Source: Oscillospiraceae bacterium (GTDB lineage: Bacteria; Bacillota; Clostridia; Oscillospirales; Oscillospiraceae). Taken from it: 64,000 nucleotides of DNA. The notes beneath the pieces were generated by a model. It had not been told where the DNA came from. It ran no database searches and saw nothing but the letters and a program-made list of their open reading frames with translations. A program made the position numbers and the translations under genes. The stretch is taken from assembly GCA_016293865.1 (NCBI GenBank), contig JAEDDG010000004.1, positions 1-64,000 on the forward strand. Direction: 5' to 3'. The stretch's first letter is position 1; every line of letters starts with the position of its first letter. Shown piece by piece: positions 51,234 through 59,922 of the stretch.

Positions 51234-53861
51234 ATGTTGAAAAAGGAACTGCCGAAGGTCTATGACCCAAAAACAGTGGAGAAGAGAATATATGACATGT
51301 GGCTTGAGGGCGGCTACTTCCACGCCGAGCGCGATCCGGAAAAGAAGCCCTTCACGATTGTCATTCCGCCGCCGAACGTTACCGGCCAGCTCCATCTGGG
51401 CCACGCCTTTGACGAAACCATTCAGGACGTCCTGATCCGCTGGAAGCGCATGAGCGGCTATGCGGCGCTGTGGGTGCCTGGCTACGACCATGCAGGCATT
51501 GCCACGCAGATCAAGGTGGAGGAAAAGCTGCGCGAAGAGGGACTGACCCGTTTTGACCTGGGCCGGGAAAAATTCCTTGACCGGGTCTGGGACTGGAAAA
51601 ACCGGTTCGGAAACCGGATCGTTGAGCAGCTGAAAACGCTCGGCTGTTCCTGTGACTGGGATCGTCAGCGCTTCACCATGGATGAAGTCTGCGCCAAGGC
51701 CGTGCGGGAGACATTTGTGAATCTCTATGAAAAGGGCCTGATTTACAAGGGCAAGCGGATCATCAACTGGTGTCCGAAGTGCACCACGGCGCTGTCTGAT
51801 GCCGAGGTGGAATATGAGGAGCAGCCTGGCCATTTCTGGCATATCCGCTATCCGATTGTCGGTCAGGAGGGCCGTTATATTACCGTCGCCACCACCCGGC
51901 CGGAAACCATGCTTGGCGACAGCGCCATTGCCGTGCATCCGGAGGACGAGCGGTATGCCGATCTTGTGGGCAAGACCTGCATCCTGCCGCTTGTGAACCG
52001 GGAAATCCCCATTGTGGCGGACGAGTATGTGGACAGAGAGTTCGGTACCGGCTGCGTGAAAATCACGCCCTGCCACGATCCCAACGACTTTGAGGTCGGC
52101 CTGCGCCACAATCTGGAGCAGATCCTTGTGCTGGACGGCGAGGCGAAGATCATCAACGGCGGCAAGTACAACGGCATGGACCGTTACGAGGCGCGCAAGG
52201 CCATTGTGGCCGATCTGGAGGCCGGCGGCTATCTTGTCAAGATTGAAGAGCACGTGCACAATGTGGGCACCTGCTACCGCTGCGGCACGAGCGTGGAGCC
52301 CATTGCCTCTGACCAGTGGTTTGTCAAAATGGAGCCCCTGGCAAAGGAAGCCATCCGTGTGGTTGAGGACGGCACCATCAAATTCGTGCCTGAGCGCTTC
52401 AGCAAAACCTATCTGAACTGGATGTACAACGTCCGCGACTGGTGCATTTCCCGCCAGCTGTGGTGGGGTCACCAGATCCCGGCGTGGCACTGCGCCGACT
52501 GCGGGCATACCACCGTCAGCCGGGAAGACGCCACGGAGTGCGAGGCCTGTCACTCCAAAAACATTACCCGCGATCCTGATGTGCTGGATACCTGGTTCTC
52601 GTCCGCACTGTGGCCGTTCTCCACGCTGGGCTGGCCGGATGAGACGCCGGATCTGAAATACTTCTACCCGACGGACGTGCTGGTCACCGGCTATGACATT
52701 ATTTTCTTCTGGGTTGCGCGCATGATATTCTCCGGCATGGAACAGATGAAGCGCGAGCCGTTCCACACCGTGCTGATCCACGGCATCATCCGCGATGCAC
52801 AGGGCCGCAAAATGTCCAAGTCTCTGGGCAACGGTGTTGATCCCATCGAAGTGATCAATACCTACGGCGCCGATGCGCTGCGCTTCAATATCATCACCGG
52901 AAACTCGCCCGGCAATGACATGCGCTATTATGACGAGCGGTGCGAGGCCATGCGCAATTTTGCCAACAAGATCTGGAACGCCAGCCGGTTTGTGCTGATG
53001 AACCTGACCATTGACAAGAACCAGCTGCCGGACAAGCTGGAGCTGGAGGACAAATGGATCCTCTCCAAGCTCAATACGCTGGCAAAGGAAGTCGGGGAAA
53101 ACCTGGAGCGCTATGAGCTGGGCATCGCCGCGGACAAGATCTATGATTTCATCTGGGACAGCTACTGCGACTGGTACATTGAGCTGACCAAGCCCCGCCT
53201 GAACGGCGAGGATCAGGCGGCCAGGGAGGGCGCCCAGAAGGTTCTGCTCTACGTTCTGACGGAGACGCTGAAGCTGCTGCACCCGTTCATGCCCTTTATC
53301 ACAGAGGAAATCTGGCAGGCACTGCCGCACGATGGCGAGAGCATTATGGTCGCCGCTTATCCGACGTATCAGGAGAGCCTGGCTTTCCCGGAGGATGAGG
53401 CCCGCTTTGAAACCGTGATGAATGCCATCAAGGCCGTGCGGTCCCGCCGGGCAGAGATGGCTGTACCGCCGTCCAAGCGGCCGCACCTGATCATCGTCAC
53501 AGACAAGACGGAGACCTTCGAAAGCGGAAGCGTATATCTGTCCAAGCTGGCCTATGCGGGCTCTGTGCAGATTACGGACGCTGTGCCTGCGTCCACGGAC
53601 GGCATGGTCTGCGTCATTACCAACGAGGCGAAAATGTATATGCCGCTGGCAGAGCTGGTGGATATTGAAAAAGAGATTGCGCGCATCGGCAGGGAGATTG
53701 AAAAGGCGAAGGGCGAGCTGGCCCGGGCCCAGTCCAAGCTGGCCAACGAGAAATTCACGTCCCGCGCACCTGAGAGCGTTGTTCAGGTGGAGCGCGATAA
53801 GGTCGAAAAGGCCAACGCGCTGATTGCAAATCTGACGGAAACGCTGAAAACTCTCCAATAA
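51234..53861 (+). CDS. valS: Valyl-tRNA synthetase
   Basis: 875 residues, class Ia. Motifs: PPPNVTGQLHLGHAFDET (HIGH), the CP1 editing domain with TTRPETMLGDSAIAVHP, zinc-ribbon cysteines (CADCGHTTVSREDATECEAC) and KMSKS at ~526 (GRKMSKSLGNGVDP). The C-terminal ~65 residues form a charged coiled coil that contacts tRNA. GAGGAGGGAG precedes the ATG. The upstream T-box with a valine codon fixes the amino acid specificity independently of the protein. Confidence 0.97.
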   Translation: MLKKELPKVYDPKTVEKRIYDMWLEGGYFHAERDPEKKPFTIVIPPPNVTGQLHLGHAFDETIQDVLIRWKRMSGYAALWVPGYDHAGIATQIKVEEKLREEGLTRFDLGREKFLDRVWDWKNRFGNRIVEQLKTLGCSCDWDRQRFTMDEVCAKAVRETFVNLYEKGLIYKGKRIINWCPKCTTALSDAEVEYEEQPGHFWHIRYPIVGQEGRYITVATTRPETMLGDSAIAVHPEDERYADLVGKTCILPLVNREIPIVADEYVDREFGTGCVKITPCHDPNDFEVGLRHNLEQILVLDGEAKIINGGKYNGMDRYEARKAIVADLEAGGYLVKIEEHVHNVGTCYRCGTSVEPIASDQWFVKMEPLAKEAIRVVEDGTIKFVPERFSKTYLNWMYNVRDWCISRQLWWGHQIPAWHCADCGHTTVSREDATECEACHSKNITRDPDVLDTWFSSALWPFSTLGWPDETPDLKYFYPTDVLVTGYDIIFFWVARMIFSGMEQMKREPFHTVLIHGIIRDAQGRKMSKSLGNGVDPIEVINTYGADALRFNIITGNSPGNDMRYYDERCEAMRNFANKIWNASRFVLMNLTIDKNQLPDKLELEDKWILSKLNTLAKEVGENLERYELGIAADKIYDFIWDSYCDWYIELTKPRLNGEDQAAREGAQKVLLYVLTETLKLLHPFMPFITEEIWQALPHDGESIMVAAYPTYQESLAFPEDEARFETVMNAIKAVRSRRAEMAVPPSKRPHLIIVTDKTETFESGSVYLSKLAYAGSVQITDAVPASTDGMVCVITNEAKMYMPLAELVDIEKEIARIGREIEKAKGELARAQSKLANEKFTSRAPESVVQVERDKVEKANALIANLTETLKTLQ

Positions 53862-53910
53862 TTTCACGCGCGCCGGAATTCGACGGATTCCGCCGTAACC
53901 GATGGATTAA

Positions 53911-53945
53911 AATACCCGTGTACTGCAAAGTACACGGGTATTTTT
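53911..53945 (+). terminator. Terminator of valS
   Basis: A perfect 14-bp stem (53911-53924 with 53929-53942), loop GCAA, ending in a T-run. Confidence 0.92.
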
Positions 53946-53967
53946 GTATATTCCGGGAGGGATGAAT

Positions 53968-54300
53968 ATGAACATTGAGTCGGCGTTTGCCGATGGAAAG
54001 GTCAGGCTGTATCTGTCCGGCGAGCTGGATCACCATGCCGCGCGGGCGGTCATGACGGAAATTGAGGAGAAGCTGGATCTGCTTCTGCCGCAGGACTGCG
54101 TGCTGGACCTGCGGGATGTGTCGTTTATGGATTCATCCGGCATTGCCGTGGTGATGAAGACCTACCGGCGCATGCATGCCATCGGGGGCCGGCTTTGGGT
54201 GGAAAACGTGCCGCCCCAGCCGATGAAGGTGCTGGATGCGTCCGGCATCGACAGGCTGATTTCGATTTCCGCGCTGATGCAGGCAAGGAGGCGTACATAA
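53968..54300 (+). CDS. spoIIAA: Anti-sigma F factor antagonist
   Basis: 110 residues, STAS domain. It releases sigma F from SpoIIAB in the forespore when unphosphorylated. The phosphorylation site is Ser57 in MDSSGIAVVM. ATG 53968 lies seven bases after GGGAGG; two earlier in-frame starts overlap or precede that site. It is the first gene of the classical spoIIA operon. The upstream spacing to the valS terminator is only ~22 bp, so its (probably sigma-H type) promoter must lie in or around 53865-53960; I cannot pick one with confidence. Confidence 0.95.
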   Translation: MNIESAFADGKVRLYLSGELDHHAARAVMTEIEEKLDLLLPQDCVLDLRDVSFMDSSGIAVVMKTYRRMHAIGGRLWVENVPPQPMKVLDASGIDRLISISALMQARRRT

Positions 54301-54743
54301 TGAAGACAGTGATCAATTCCATGCGCTTGGAGGTTCCAAGCCGGTCGGCAAATGAGAGCTTTGCCCGGAGCGCTGTGGGCTGTTTTGCCGCGCAGCTGGA
54401 TCCCACACTGGAGGAGGTGGGGGATATCAAAACCGCTGTCAGTGAAGCGGTGACGAATTGTATCGTTCACGCATATCCGGACGGGATCGGCCGCGTGCTG
54501 ATCCGCGCGCGGATTCTGGCCGACCGCTCGCTGGAAATCACCGTGCGCGACTGGGGAAAAGGCATTGAGGACGTGGAGCAGGCCCGTACGCCCATGTTCA
54601 CCACCGGCGGGGACAACCGCAGCGGCATGGGCTTTACCATTATGGAGAGCTTCATGGACAGCCTGCGCGTACGCTCCAGCCCCGGAAAGGGGACCACCGT
54701 GGTGATGCGGCGGAAAATCGCCGAGCGGGCCGGAATCAGATGA
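54300..54743 (+). CDS. spoIIAB: Anti-sigma F factor / serine kinase
   Basis: 147 residues, GHKL ATPase fold. It binds and inhibits sigma F and phosphorylates SpoIIAA. ATP-site boxes: N box EAVTNCIVHAY, G1 DWGKGIED, G2 NRSGMGFTIM and a final GKGTTV. The ATG overlaps the spoIIAA stop by one base (TAATG). A longer open frame beginning near 54195 is not used. Confidence 0.96.
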   Translation: MKTVINSMRLEVPSRSANESFARSAVGCFAAQLDPTLEEVGDIKTAVSEAVTNCIVHAYPDGIGRVLIRARILADRSLEITVRDWGKGIEDVEQARTPMFTTGGDNRSGMGFTIMESFMDSLRVRSSPGKGTTVVMRRKIAERAGIR

Positions 54744-55450
54744 CAGGACATTCAAGTCTGGAACTGATTGCCGCAGCGCAGAACGGCGACAAATCGGCCG
54801 CAGAGGAGATGATCCGGGTCAACTCCGGGCTGATCTGGAGCGTGGCGCGCCGGTATTTCGGGCGCGGCGCGGACTCTGACGACCTGTATCAGCTGGGCTG
54901 CGTGGGGTTTCTCAAGGCGGTGCAGGGCTTTGACCTGGCCTACGGAACGCAGTTTTCCACTTATGCCGTACCGAAAATATCCGGAGAGATCCGCCGGTTT
55001 CTGCGGGATGACGGCAGCGTGAAGGTCAGCCGCGGCCTGAAGGAAAGAGCGGCCGCCGTTAAAATGACGCGCAGCATCCTGGAACAGCGGTTCAACAGAG
55101 AGCCGACGCTCTCAGAGCTTTCGGCGGAAACAGGCTTCACGCCGGAAGAAATTGCCGAGTGTGAAACGGCCACCGCCGCTGCGGACTCCCTCCAGCGGGA
55201 AACCGGCGACGAGGGCTTTACTCTGGAGCACATGCTGGGCGACGACGGGCAGGAGGACAAGCTGATTGAGAATATCTCGCTGCGGCAGGCAATCGCGGAA
55301 TTGCCGGAAAAGGAGCAGATGGTGATTCTTCTGCGCTATTACCGGGGAATGACCCAGGAAGCTGCGGCCAGAATTCTGCATGTATCCCAGGTGCAGGTGT
55401 CGCGGATTGAGCGCCGCGCCATTGAAAAACTGCGGGCGCAGCTGAAATAG
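54740..55450 (+). CDS. sigF: RNA polymerase sporulation sigma factor F
   Basis: 236 residues, sigma-70 family group 3. Region 2 reads SVARRYFGRGADSDDLYQLGCVGFLKAV and GTQFSTYAVPKISGEIRRFLRDD. Region 3 is around ILEQRFNREPTLSELSAETGFTPEEI, and region 4 helix-turn-helix is MTQEAAARILHVSQVQVSRIERRAI. It is the first forespore-specific sigma factor. Its ATG lies in the spoIIAB stop (ATGA), the conserved operon layout of endospore formers. Confidence 0.96.
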   Translation: MTGHSSLELIAAAQNGDKSAAEEMIRVNSGLIWSVARRYFGRGADSDDLYQLGCVGFLKAVQGFDLAYGTQFSTYAVPKISGEIRRFLRDDGSVKVSRGLKERAAAVKMTRSILEQRFNREPTLSELSAETGFTPEEIAECETATAAADSLQRETGDEGFTLEHMLGDDGQEDKLIENISLRQAIAELPEKEQMVILLRYYRGMTQEAAARILHVSQVQVSRIERRAIEKLRAQLK

Positions 55451-55531
55451 CTGCGGCTCCCGCGCTTCGGAAGACGGATGGATCTGCACAAGCGTGCAGA
55501 AAGGCAGCGTGAATGCGTTCCCGTAAAACAC

Positions 55532-55577
55532 AAAGACTCCCTGACGCCTGGAAGTTCCTGCATCAGGGGGTCTTTTC
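55532..55577. terminator. Terminator between sigF and the M23 peptidase gene (probably bidirectional)
   Basis: A 13-bp stem (55532-55544 with 55563-55575, one G-T pair) with an inner GGAA/TTCC dyad. TCTTTTC follows on plus and TTTGTGTTTT on minus, so it can serve both convergent genes. Confidence 0.8.
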
Positions 55578-55608
55578 AATGTCGTGTATTCAGAATTCCT
55601 GACGTGAA

Positions 55609-56862
55609 TTACGGCAGGTAGTCCAGCGGGTCCACATAAGAACCGTTGATCATCACGCCGAAGTGCAGATGCGGTCCTGTGGAGTTGCCGGTGCTGCCGG
55701 AAATGCCCAGCTGCTGTCCCTGATAGACGTAGTCGCCTACGCTGACGCTGCGGGAAGACATATGCATGTACTGGGTAACCACGCCGTTTCCGTGGCTGAC
55801 GGCGACATACTCGCCGGCGGAGCTGGAGCGCATGGAAATTGTGACCACGCCGTCTGCCGCTGCGACGATGGGCGTTGTGTAGCCGACGCCGCCGATGTCA
55901 ATACCGCGGTGGTTGGTGCTGCCCACGCCGTTGGTGGCGCTGGAGGAGCGGTAGCCGTAGTAAGAGGTGATGGTTCGGCTGCTGCAGGGCCAGGCCAGAC
56001 TGACGCCTGCGGCACTGCTGCCGCCGCCGCTGGTACTGCCGCCGCCGGCCTGTGCTGCGGCTTCTTCCCTGCGTTTGCGTTCCTCTTCAGCTTTGCGGAG
56101 CTGCTCTGCATATTCCGCCTCAGCTTCTGCAATCTGGGCGTTCAGGGCGTCTTCTTCCTCAGCCAGCTGATCCATCAGGGCTGCGTATTCTTCCTGATTG
56201 CTCTGGATCTCCTTGACCAGGGCGTCGGCTTCGGCACGCTGCTGCTCAAGCGCGGCCTGCTGTGTTTCCAGAGCGGTTTTTGCGTCCTGGGTTTCGTCCA
56301 GAATGCCGTTGAGCGTTTTCTGCCGCTGGATGGTGTCCTGCTGAAGCGTCTGATAATCCTCAATGACGCTCTCGTCATAGCTCATGATTTCAAAGATGAA
56401 ATCCAGACGGCTGAGCAGATCGCGGAAGCTCTCGGCATTGAACAGAATTTCAAAATATGAAATAGAACCGCGTTCTTCCATGGCGCGGATGCGTTCGCTC
56501 ATCAGCACGCGCTGGGCCTCCTCCGCCGTGATGGCGTCGGCCAGATCCTGCTTCGCCTGGACGATCATTTGTTCATAATCGGCGATCTGCGCCTCGGTGT
56601 TTTCAATCTGCTGCGTAATCAGCGCGCACTGTTCGTCGTACAGTGCCTTCTGCGCCAGGGTTTTGGTTTCCTGGAAATTCAGTTCGTCGATTTCCGACTG
56701 AAGGTCGCTGATTTTGTCGTTCAGGGCGCCGGACTGCTCTTTCAATGCGTCAATATCAGCCTGCGTGACGGCGTTCGCCTCCTGCAGGGGGTATACGGCT
56801 GTGCAGCCGATAAAAACGGCAAGGGCTATTATGACAGACAGTATCCGTTTTTTGTTACTCAT
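55609..56862 (-). CDS. Secreted M23-family peptidoglycan endopeptidase with coiled coil
   Basis: 417 residues from ATG 56862 (GAGG seven bases ahead). A signal peptide (KKRILSVIIALAVFIGCTAVYPLQEANA) is followed by a ~250-residue coiled coil rich in Gln, Glu and Ala, as in EnvC and PcsB-type proteins. A Gly/Ser linker then leads to a LytM/M23 domain with zinc ligands in NHRGIDIGG (HxxxD) and the HLHFG motif (HxH). The coiled coil probably autoinhibits or docks on a membrane complex such as FtsEX. It could act in division or in sporulation wall remodelling; its position beside spoIIA is suggestive only. Confidence 0.92.
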   Translation of the reverse strand: MSNKKRILSVIIALAVFIGCTAVYPLQEANAVTQADIDALKEQSGALNDKISDLQSEIDELNFQETKTLAQKALYDEQCALITQQIENTEAQIADYEQMIVQAKQDLADAITAEEAQRVLMSERIRAMEERGSISYFEILFNAESFRDLLSRLDFIFEIMSYDESVIEDYQTLQQDTIQRQKTLNGILDETQDAKTALETQQAALEQQRAEADALVKEIQSNQEEYAALMDQLAEEEDALNAQIAEAEAEYAEQLRKAEEERKRREEAAAQAGGGSTSGGGSSAAGVSLAWPCSSRTITSYYGYRSSSATNGVGSTNHRGIDIGGVGYTTPIVAAADGVVTISMRSSSAGEYVAVSHGNGVVTQYMHMSSRSVSVGDYVYQGQQLGISGSTGNSTGPHLHFGVMINGSYVDPLDYLP

Positions 56863-57170
56863 CAAATCGCCTCGCAAAGTACAGATTTCGACTTTTTTCT
56901 TATAATATCAGATCGTTCTTGCGGTTTCAAATATCAAATTGCACAAATTTTTCAGAGACAGAATCGGCACCTGAAAACAAAAAATTACAAAATAGGAACA
57001 AAATTTTACTCAATTGCAACCGAACGGCGCAGGAATGTGGTATTTTAAAATTTTTTTGCTTTTGAGAACTTTATGTTCACAGCGGAATATAAACTGCGGG
57101 AAAATGAAAAAACAGGTCGAATGGCCTGCGCTTTTTGGCTGCAGGCGTGTCGGAAGGAAGGAAAGCCATC
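56863..57170. other. Intergenic region upstream of the M23 gene and the 70-residue protein gene
   Basis: 308 bp, AT-rich from 56880 to 57080. It holds the M23 promoter (56902-56930) and no plausible gene. A plus-strand promoter for the small gene is not clear; TTGAGA near 57063 and an AATATAA near 57087 are the only candidates. Confidence 0.6.
56902..56930 (-). promoter_or_regulatory. Sigma-A promoter of the M23 peptidase gene
   Basis: Minus strand TTGAAA (56925-56930), 17 bp, TATTAT (56902-56907), about 40 bp before the ATG. Confidence 0.8.
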
Positions 57171-57383
57171 GTGGAACTCTATGAAAAGATCATTTTATCC
57201 GGTGTGATGGGCGCGGCAGGAGACGGCCTTGTGGAAATGCGCTGTTTCCGGGCGATTCAGAAAATCAAGGCTGTCATCGAGGATGACAGCCTTGAGGATC
57301 CGGAGTGTTTTCTGAAAATTGAGGAAATCATCTGCGTACTGGAAGAGCTGGGAGCCGGGAGCGGCGGGCGTCATGATTTCTGA
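57171..57383 (+). CDS. Small acidic helical protein, unknown function
   Basis: 70 residues from GTG 57171, preceded by GGAAGGAAGGAAAG. A longer frame from 57135 has no ribosome binding site. The product is acidic and helical (MELYEKIILSGVMGAAGDGL, then two helices IQKIKAVIEDDSL and CFLKIEEIICVLEELG). I do not recognise a family. The coding sequence contains a perfect 11-bp inverted repeat (57267-57293) that also looks like a terminator for the convergent pcrA gene, whose stop is only two bases away. The clear start site and length argue that it is real, but this is not certain. Confidence 0.6.
   Translation: MELYEKIILSGVMGAAGDGLVEMRCFRAIQKIKAVIEDDSLEDPECFLKIEEIICVLEELGAGSGGRHDF
57267..57293 (-). 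terminator. Probable pcrA terminator inside the small convergent gene
   Basis: A perfect 11-bp stem (57267-57277 with 57283-57293), loop of five, followed on the minus strand by GATTTTCT. It lies about 93 bp past the pcrA stop. Confidence 0.6.
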
Positions 57384-57385
57384 GC

Positions 57386-59908
57386 TCACAGCTTCGCCAT
57401 ATTCCGTGCGGCCGTTTTCAGCATCAGACGCTTGAGGCCGACTTTTTCGAAGGTGACTTCAATCAGCGCATCGCCGCCGGCCATGGGCGTCATTTTTGTG
57501 ATGACGCCTTCGCCGAAGGCCGTGTGACGGACGCTGTCTCCGGTTTTGTAATCCAGGGAGACGGCGGCCGGGGCTGCGGCCGGAGCCGCTTTCGGCGGCG
57601 GAGTTCTGCGTGAGCCGTAAGCGCTGCGCGCGGAGGATGAACCGTCCGTCCGTCCGGCGCTGCGGGAATCGGAGACCCGGCCATAGCTGCCGTAACCGCT
57701 GTAACCGGAGCTTCCGTAACCGGAGCTGCCGTAACCGGAACCGCCGGATGCGGACCAGCCGGAATGCCAGTCCGTGCCGCCGGCCAGATGCGCCTGGCGC
57801 GGGTCGTTCCGTTCAATGTCACTGTCGGGAATTTCATCCACAAAGCGGGAGAGCGTGCTGGGACTGGTGCGGCCGAAGATCATGCGCCTGCGGGTGCTGG
57901 TGATGTACAGCTTCTGCTTGGCCCTGGTCATGGCGACATAGCACAGCCGGCGTTCCTCCTCCATCTCCTCCGGTTCGCCGATGGCGCGGGTGCCGGGGAA
58001 AAGGCCGTCGTCGGCGCCGACCAGGAAAACGGTGGGGAACTCCAGGCCTTTGGCGCTGTGGATGGTCATCAGAACAACGCAGTCCCCATCCTGATCATAG
58101 CTGTCCAGATCGGTATACAGTGCGATTTCCTCCAGGAAACCGGCCAGAGTGGGCTGCTCGGCAGACTTTATGTATGCGGCGATGTTGGTTTTCAGCTCGG
58201 CAACGTTTTCACTGCGGGCGATGTTTTCGTCTGTCGCATTCGCCTGCAGCATGGCCGCATAGCCGGTGAGCTCTGTCATTCTGTCGTAGAATTCATCCAG
58301 AGGCACGCTGGCGGAGAGCTCCTGTAAAGTGTCAATGAGATCGGTGAATTTTTTCAGCTTCGGGGCTGCTTTTGCAAGCTCAGGATAACGCGCGGCGTTT
58401 TTACAGATTTCGTAAAGGCTGCGGTCCTCCTCAGCGGCGGCTGCCTGGGCGGTTTCCACGGTTTTTGCGCCGATGCCTCTGGGCGGGGTGTTGATGATGC
58501 GTGTCAGCCGCAGATCGTCCGACGGATTGGCCGCGGCGCAGAGATAAGCCAGCATGTCCTTGATCTCGGCACGGTCAAAAAAGCGCATGCCGCCGAAAAC
58601 CTTGTAGGGGATGCCGTTGCGCTTGAATGCAAATTCAAGCTGGTTGGACTGGGCGTTCATCCGATAGAGGACCGCGTGGCTGCTCCAGGGGTCGCCGGCG
58701 GAAAAACCGGCCAGAATTTTTCCGGCCACGTACTGCGCTTCCGCATTTTCATTCTCGGCAATATAGAGCGTCAGCTTTTCGCCGTTTCCGTGGTCGGTCC
58801 AGAGCTCCTTGCCCTTGCGCCCGGTATTGTGGCGGATCACGGCGTTGGAGGCATTCAGAATGTGGCCGGTTGAACGGTAATTCTGCTCCAGACGGATGAC
58901 GCGGGCATTTTTGTACTGGTTTTCAAAGCTCAGAATATTCTCAATTGTGGCGCCGCGGAACTTGTAGATGCTCTGGTCATCGTCGCCGACCACGCAGATG
59001 TTGCCGTGGCCGCCGGCCAGTGTGCTGGCCAGAAGATACTGCAGATTGTTCGTGTCCTGATATTCGTCAATGAGCACATAGCGGAACTTGCGCTGGTAAT
59101 AGGCGCAGACCTCCGCATCTGACAAAAGAAGGCGGACTGTATAGAAGATGATGTCGTCAAAGTCCAGCGCGTTGGCTTCTTTCAGCCGCCGGGCGTATTC
59201 GGCGTAGGCCCGGGCGATGTGCTTTTTGCGGATGTCAAAGGATTTTTCAGCCGCTGCGGCAAAATCCTCCGGAGACTGCATGGCGTCTTTGGCGCGGCTG
59301 ATATAGCCCAGCACGGTTTTCGGCGGGAAGGATTTCTCGTCGATGTTCAGATCCTTCAAAACACGCTTCATCAGCGAGACGCTGTCAGACGTGTCGTAAA
59401 TGGTGAAGCTGCGGGAAAAGCCAAGCCGCTCAATTTCACGGCGCAGAATGCGCACGCATGCGGAGTGGAAGGTCATGGCCCAGATGTCCTGCGCCGCTTC
59501 GCCCAGCATAGCCGCCAGGCGGGTTTTCAGCTCGCCGGCGGCTTTGTTTGTAAAGGTGATTGCAATGACGCGCCAGGGTTCGGCGGGCTCCACCGCGCAC
59601 AGGGCACGGGCGCGGCCGGCGTTTTCCGGCGTGGGATTTCTGACATAGCTCTCCAGAAAATCCAGCTCTTCCTGGTCGTAGGCGGCAGGAACCTCGGCCG
59701 TATCGGAGCCGCGGCCGTAGCGCAGCAGGTTGGCCACCCGGTTGATCAGCACGGTGGTTTTGCCGCTGCCGGCGCCGGCCAGAATCAGAAGCGGGCCTTC
59801 CGTGGCCAGCACGGCCTTCTGCTGCATGTCGTTCAGATGGGAAAAATCCAGCTTGATTGCCGCCTGCCGGGCAGCAATGAAGCGCTTTTCAAATTCATTT
59901 CTTGTCAT
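57386..59908 (-). CDS. pcrA: ATP-dependent DNA helicase PcrA/UvrD
   Basis: 840 residues from ATG 59908 (GGAG six bases ahead; a TTG six codons earlier is not used). SF1A helicase motifs: AGAGSGKTTVLINRV, the DEYQDTN box, RLEQNYRST, MTIHSAKGLEFPTVFLVG and YVAMTRAKQKLYI. A Gly/Ser/Tyr-rich repeat linker (units of GYGSS, about residues 720-760) connects the helicase to the C-terminal RNA-polymerase-binding tudor-like domain (DSVRHTAFGEGVITKM). It acts in DNA repair and in removing RecA or stalled polymerases. It is the third gene of a unit with a uracil-DNA glycosylase and an acetyltransferase. Confidence 0.95.
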   Translation of the reverse strand: MTRNEFEKRFIAARQAAIKLDFSHLNDMQQKAVLATEGPLLILAGAGSGKTTVLINRVANLLRYGRGSDTAEVPAAYDQEELDFLESYVRNPTPENAGRARALCAVEPAEPWRVIAITFTNKAAGELKTRLAAMLGEAAQDIWAMTFHSACVRILRREIERLGFSRSFTIYDTSDSVSLMKRVLKDLNIDEKSFPPKTVLGYISRAKDAMQSPEDFAAAAEKSFDIRKKHIARAYAEYARRLKEANALDFDDIIFYTVRLLLSDAEVCAYYQRKFRYVLIDEYQDTNNLQYLLASTLAGGHGNICVVGDDDQSIYKFRGATIENILSFENQYKNARVIRLEQNYRSTGHILNASNAVIRHNTGRKGKELWTDHGNGEKLTLYIAENENAEAQYVAGKILAGFSAGDPWSSHAVLYRMNAQSNQLEFAFKRNGIPYKVFGGMRFFDRAEIKDMLAYLCAAANPSDDLRLTRIINTPPRGIGAKTVETAQAAAAEEDRSLYEICKNAARYPELAKAAPKLKKFTDLIDTLQELSASVPLDEFYDRMTELTGYAAMLQANATDENIARSENVAELKTNIAAYIKSAEQPTLAGFLEEIALYTDLDSYDQDGDCVVLMTIHSAKGLEFPTVFLVGADDGLFPGTRAIGEPEEMEEERRLCYVAMTRAKQKLYITSTRRRMIFGRTSPSTLSRFVDEIPDSDIERNDPRQAHLAGGTDWHSGWSASGGSGYGSSGYGSSGYSGYGSYGRVSDSRSAGRTDGSSSARSAYGSRRTPPPKAAPAAAPAAVSLDYKTGDSVRHTAFGEGVITKMTPMAGGDALIEVTFEKVGLKRLMLKTAARNMAKL
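57680..57745. repeat. In-frame tandem repeat encoding the PcrA Gly/Ser/Tyr linker
   Basis: Near-identical 15-bp units (CCGTAACCGGAGCT and variants) recur in tandem on the plus strand, coding for GYGSS-type pentads on the minus strand. Such a run could expand or contract by slippage without breaking the frame. Confidence 0.8.
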
Positions 59909-59922
59909 TTCATACTCCAGAT

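Noticed and set aside
51078..53867. 929-codon minus-strand open frame
   Set aside because: Antisense to valS, whose motifs and T-box are unambiguous.
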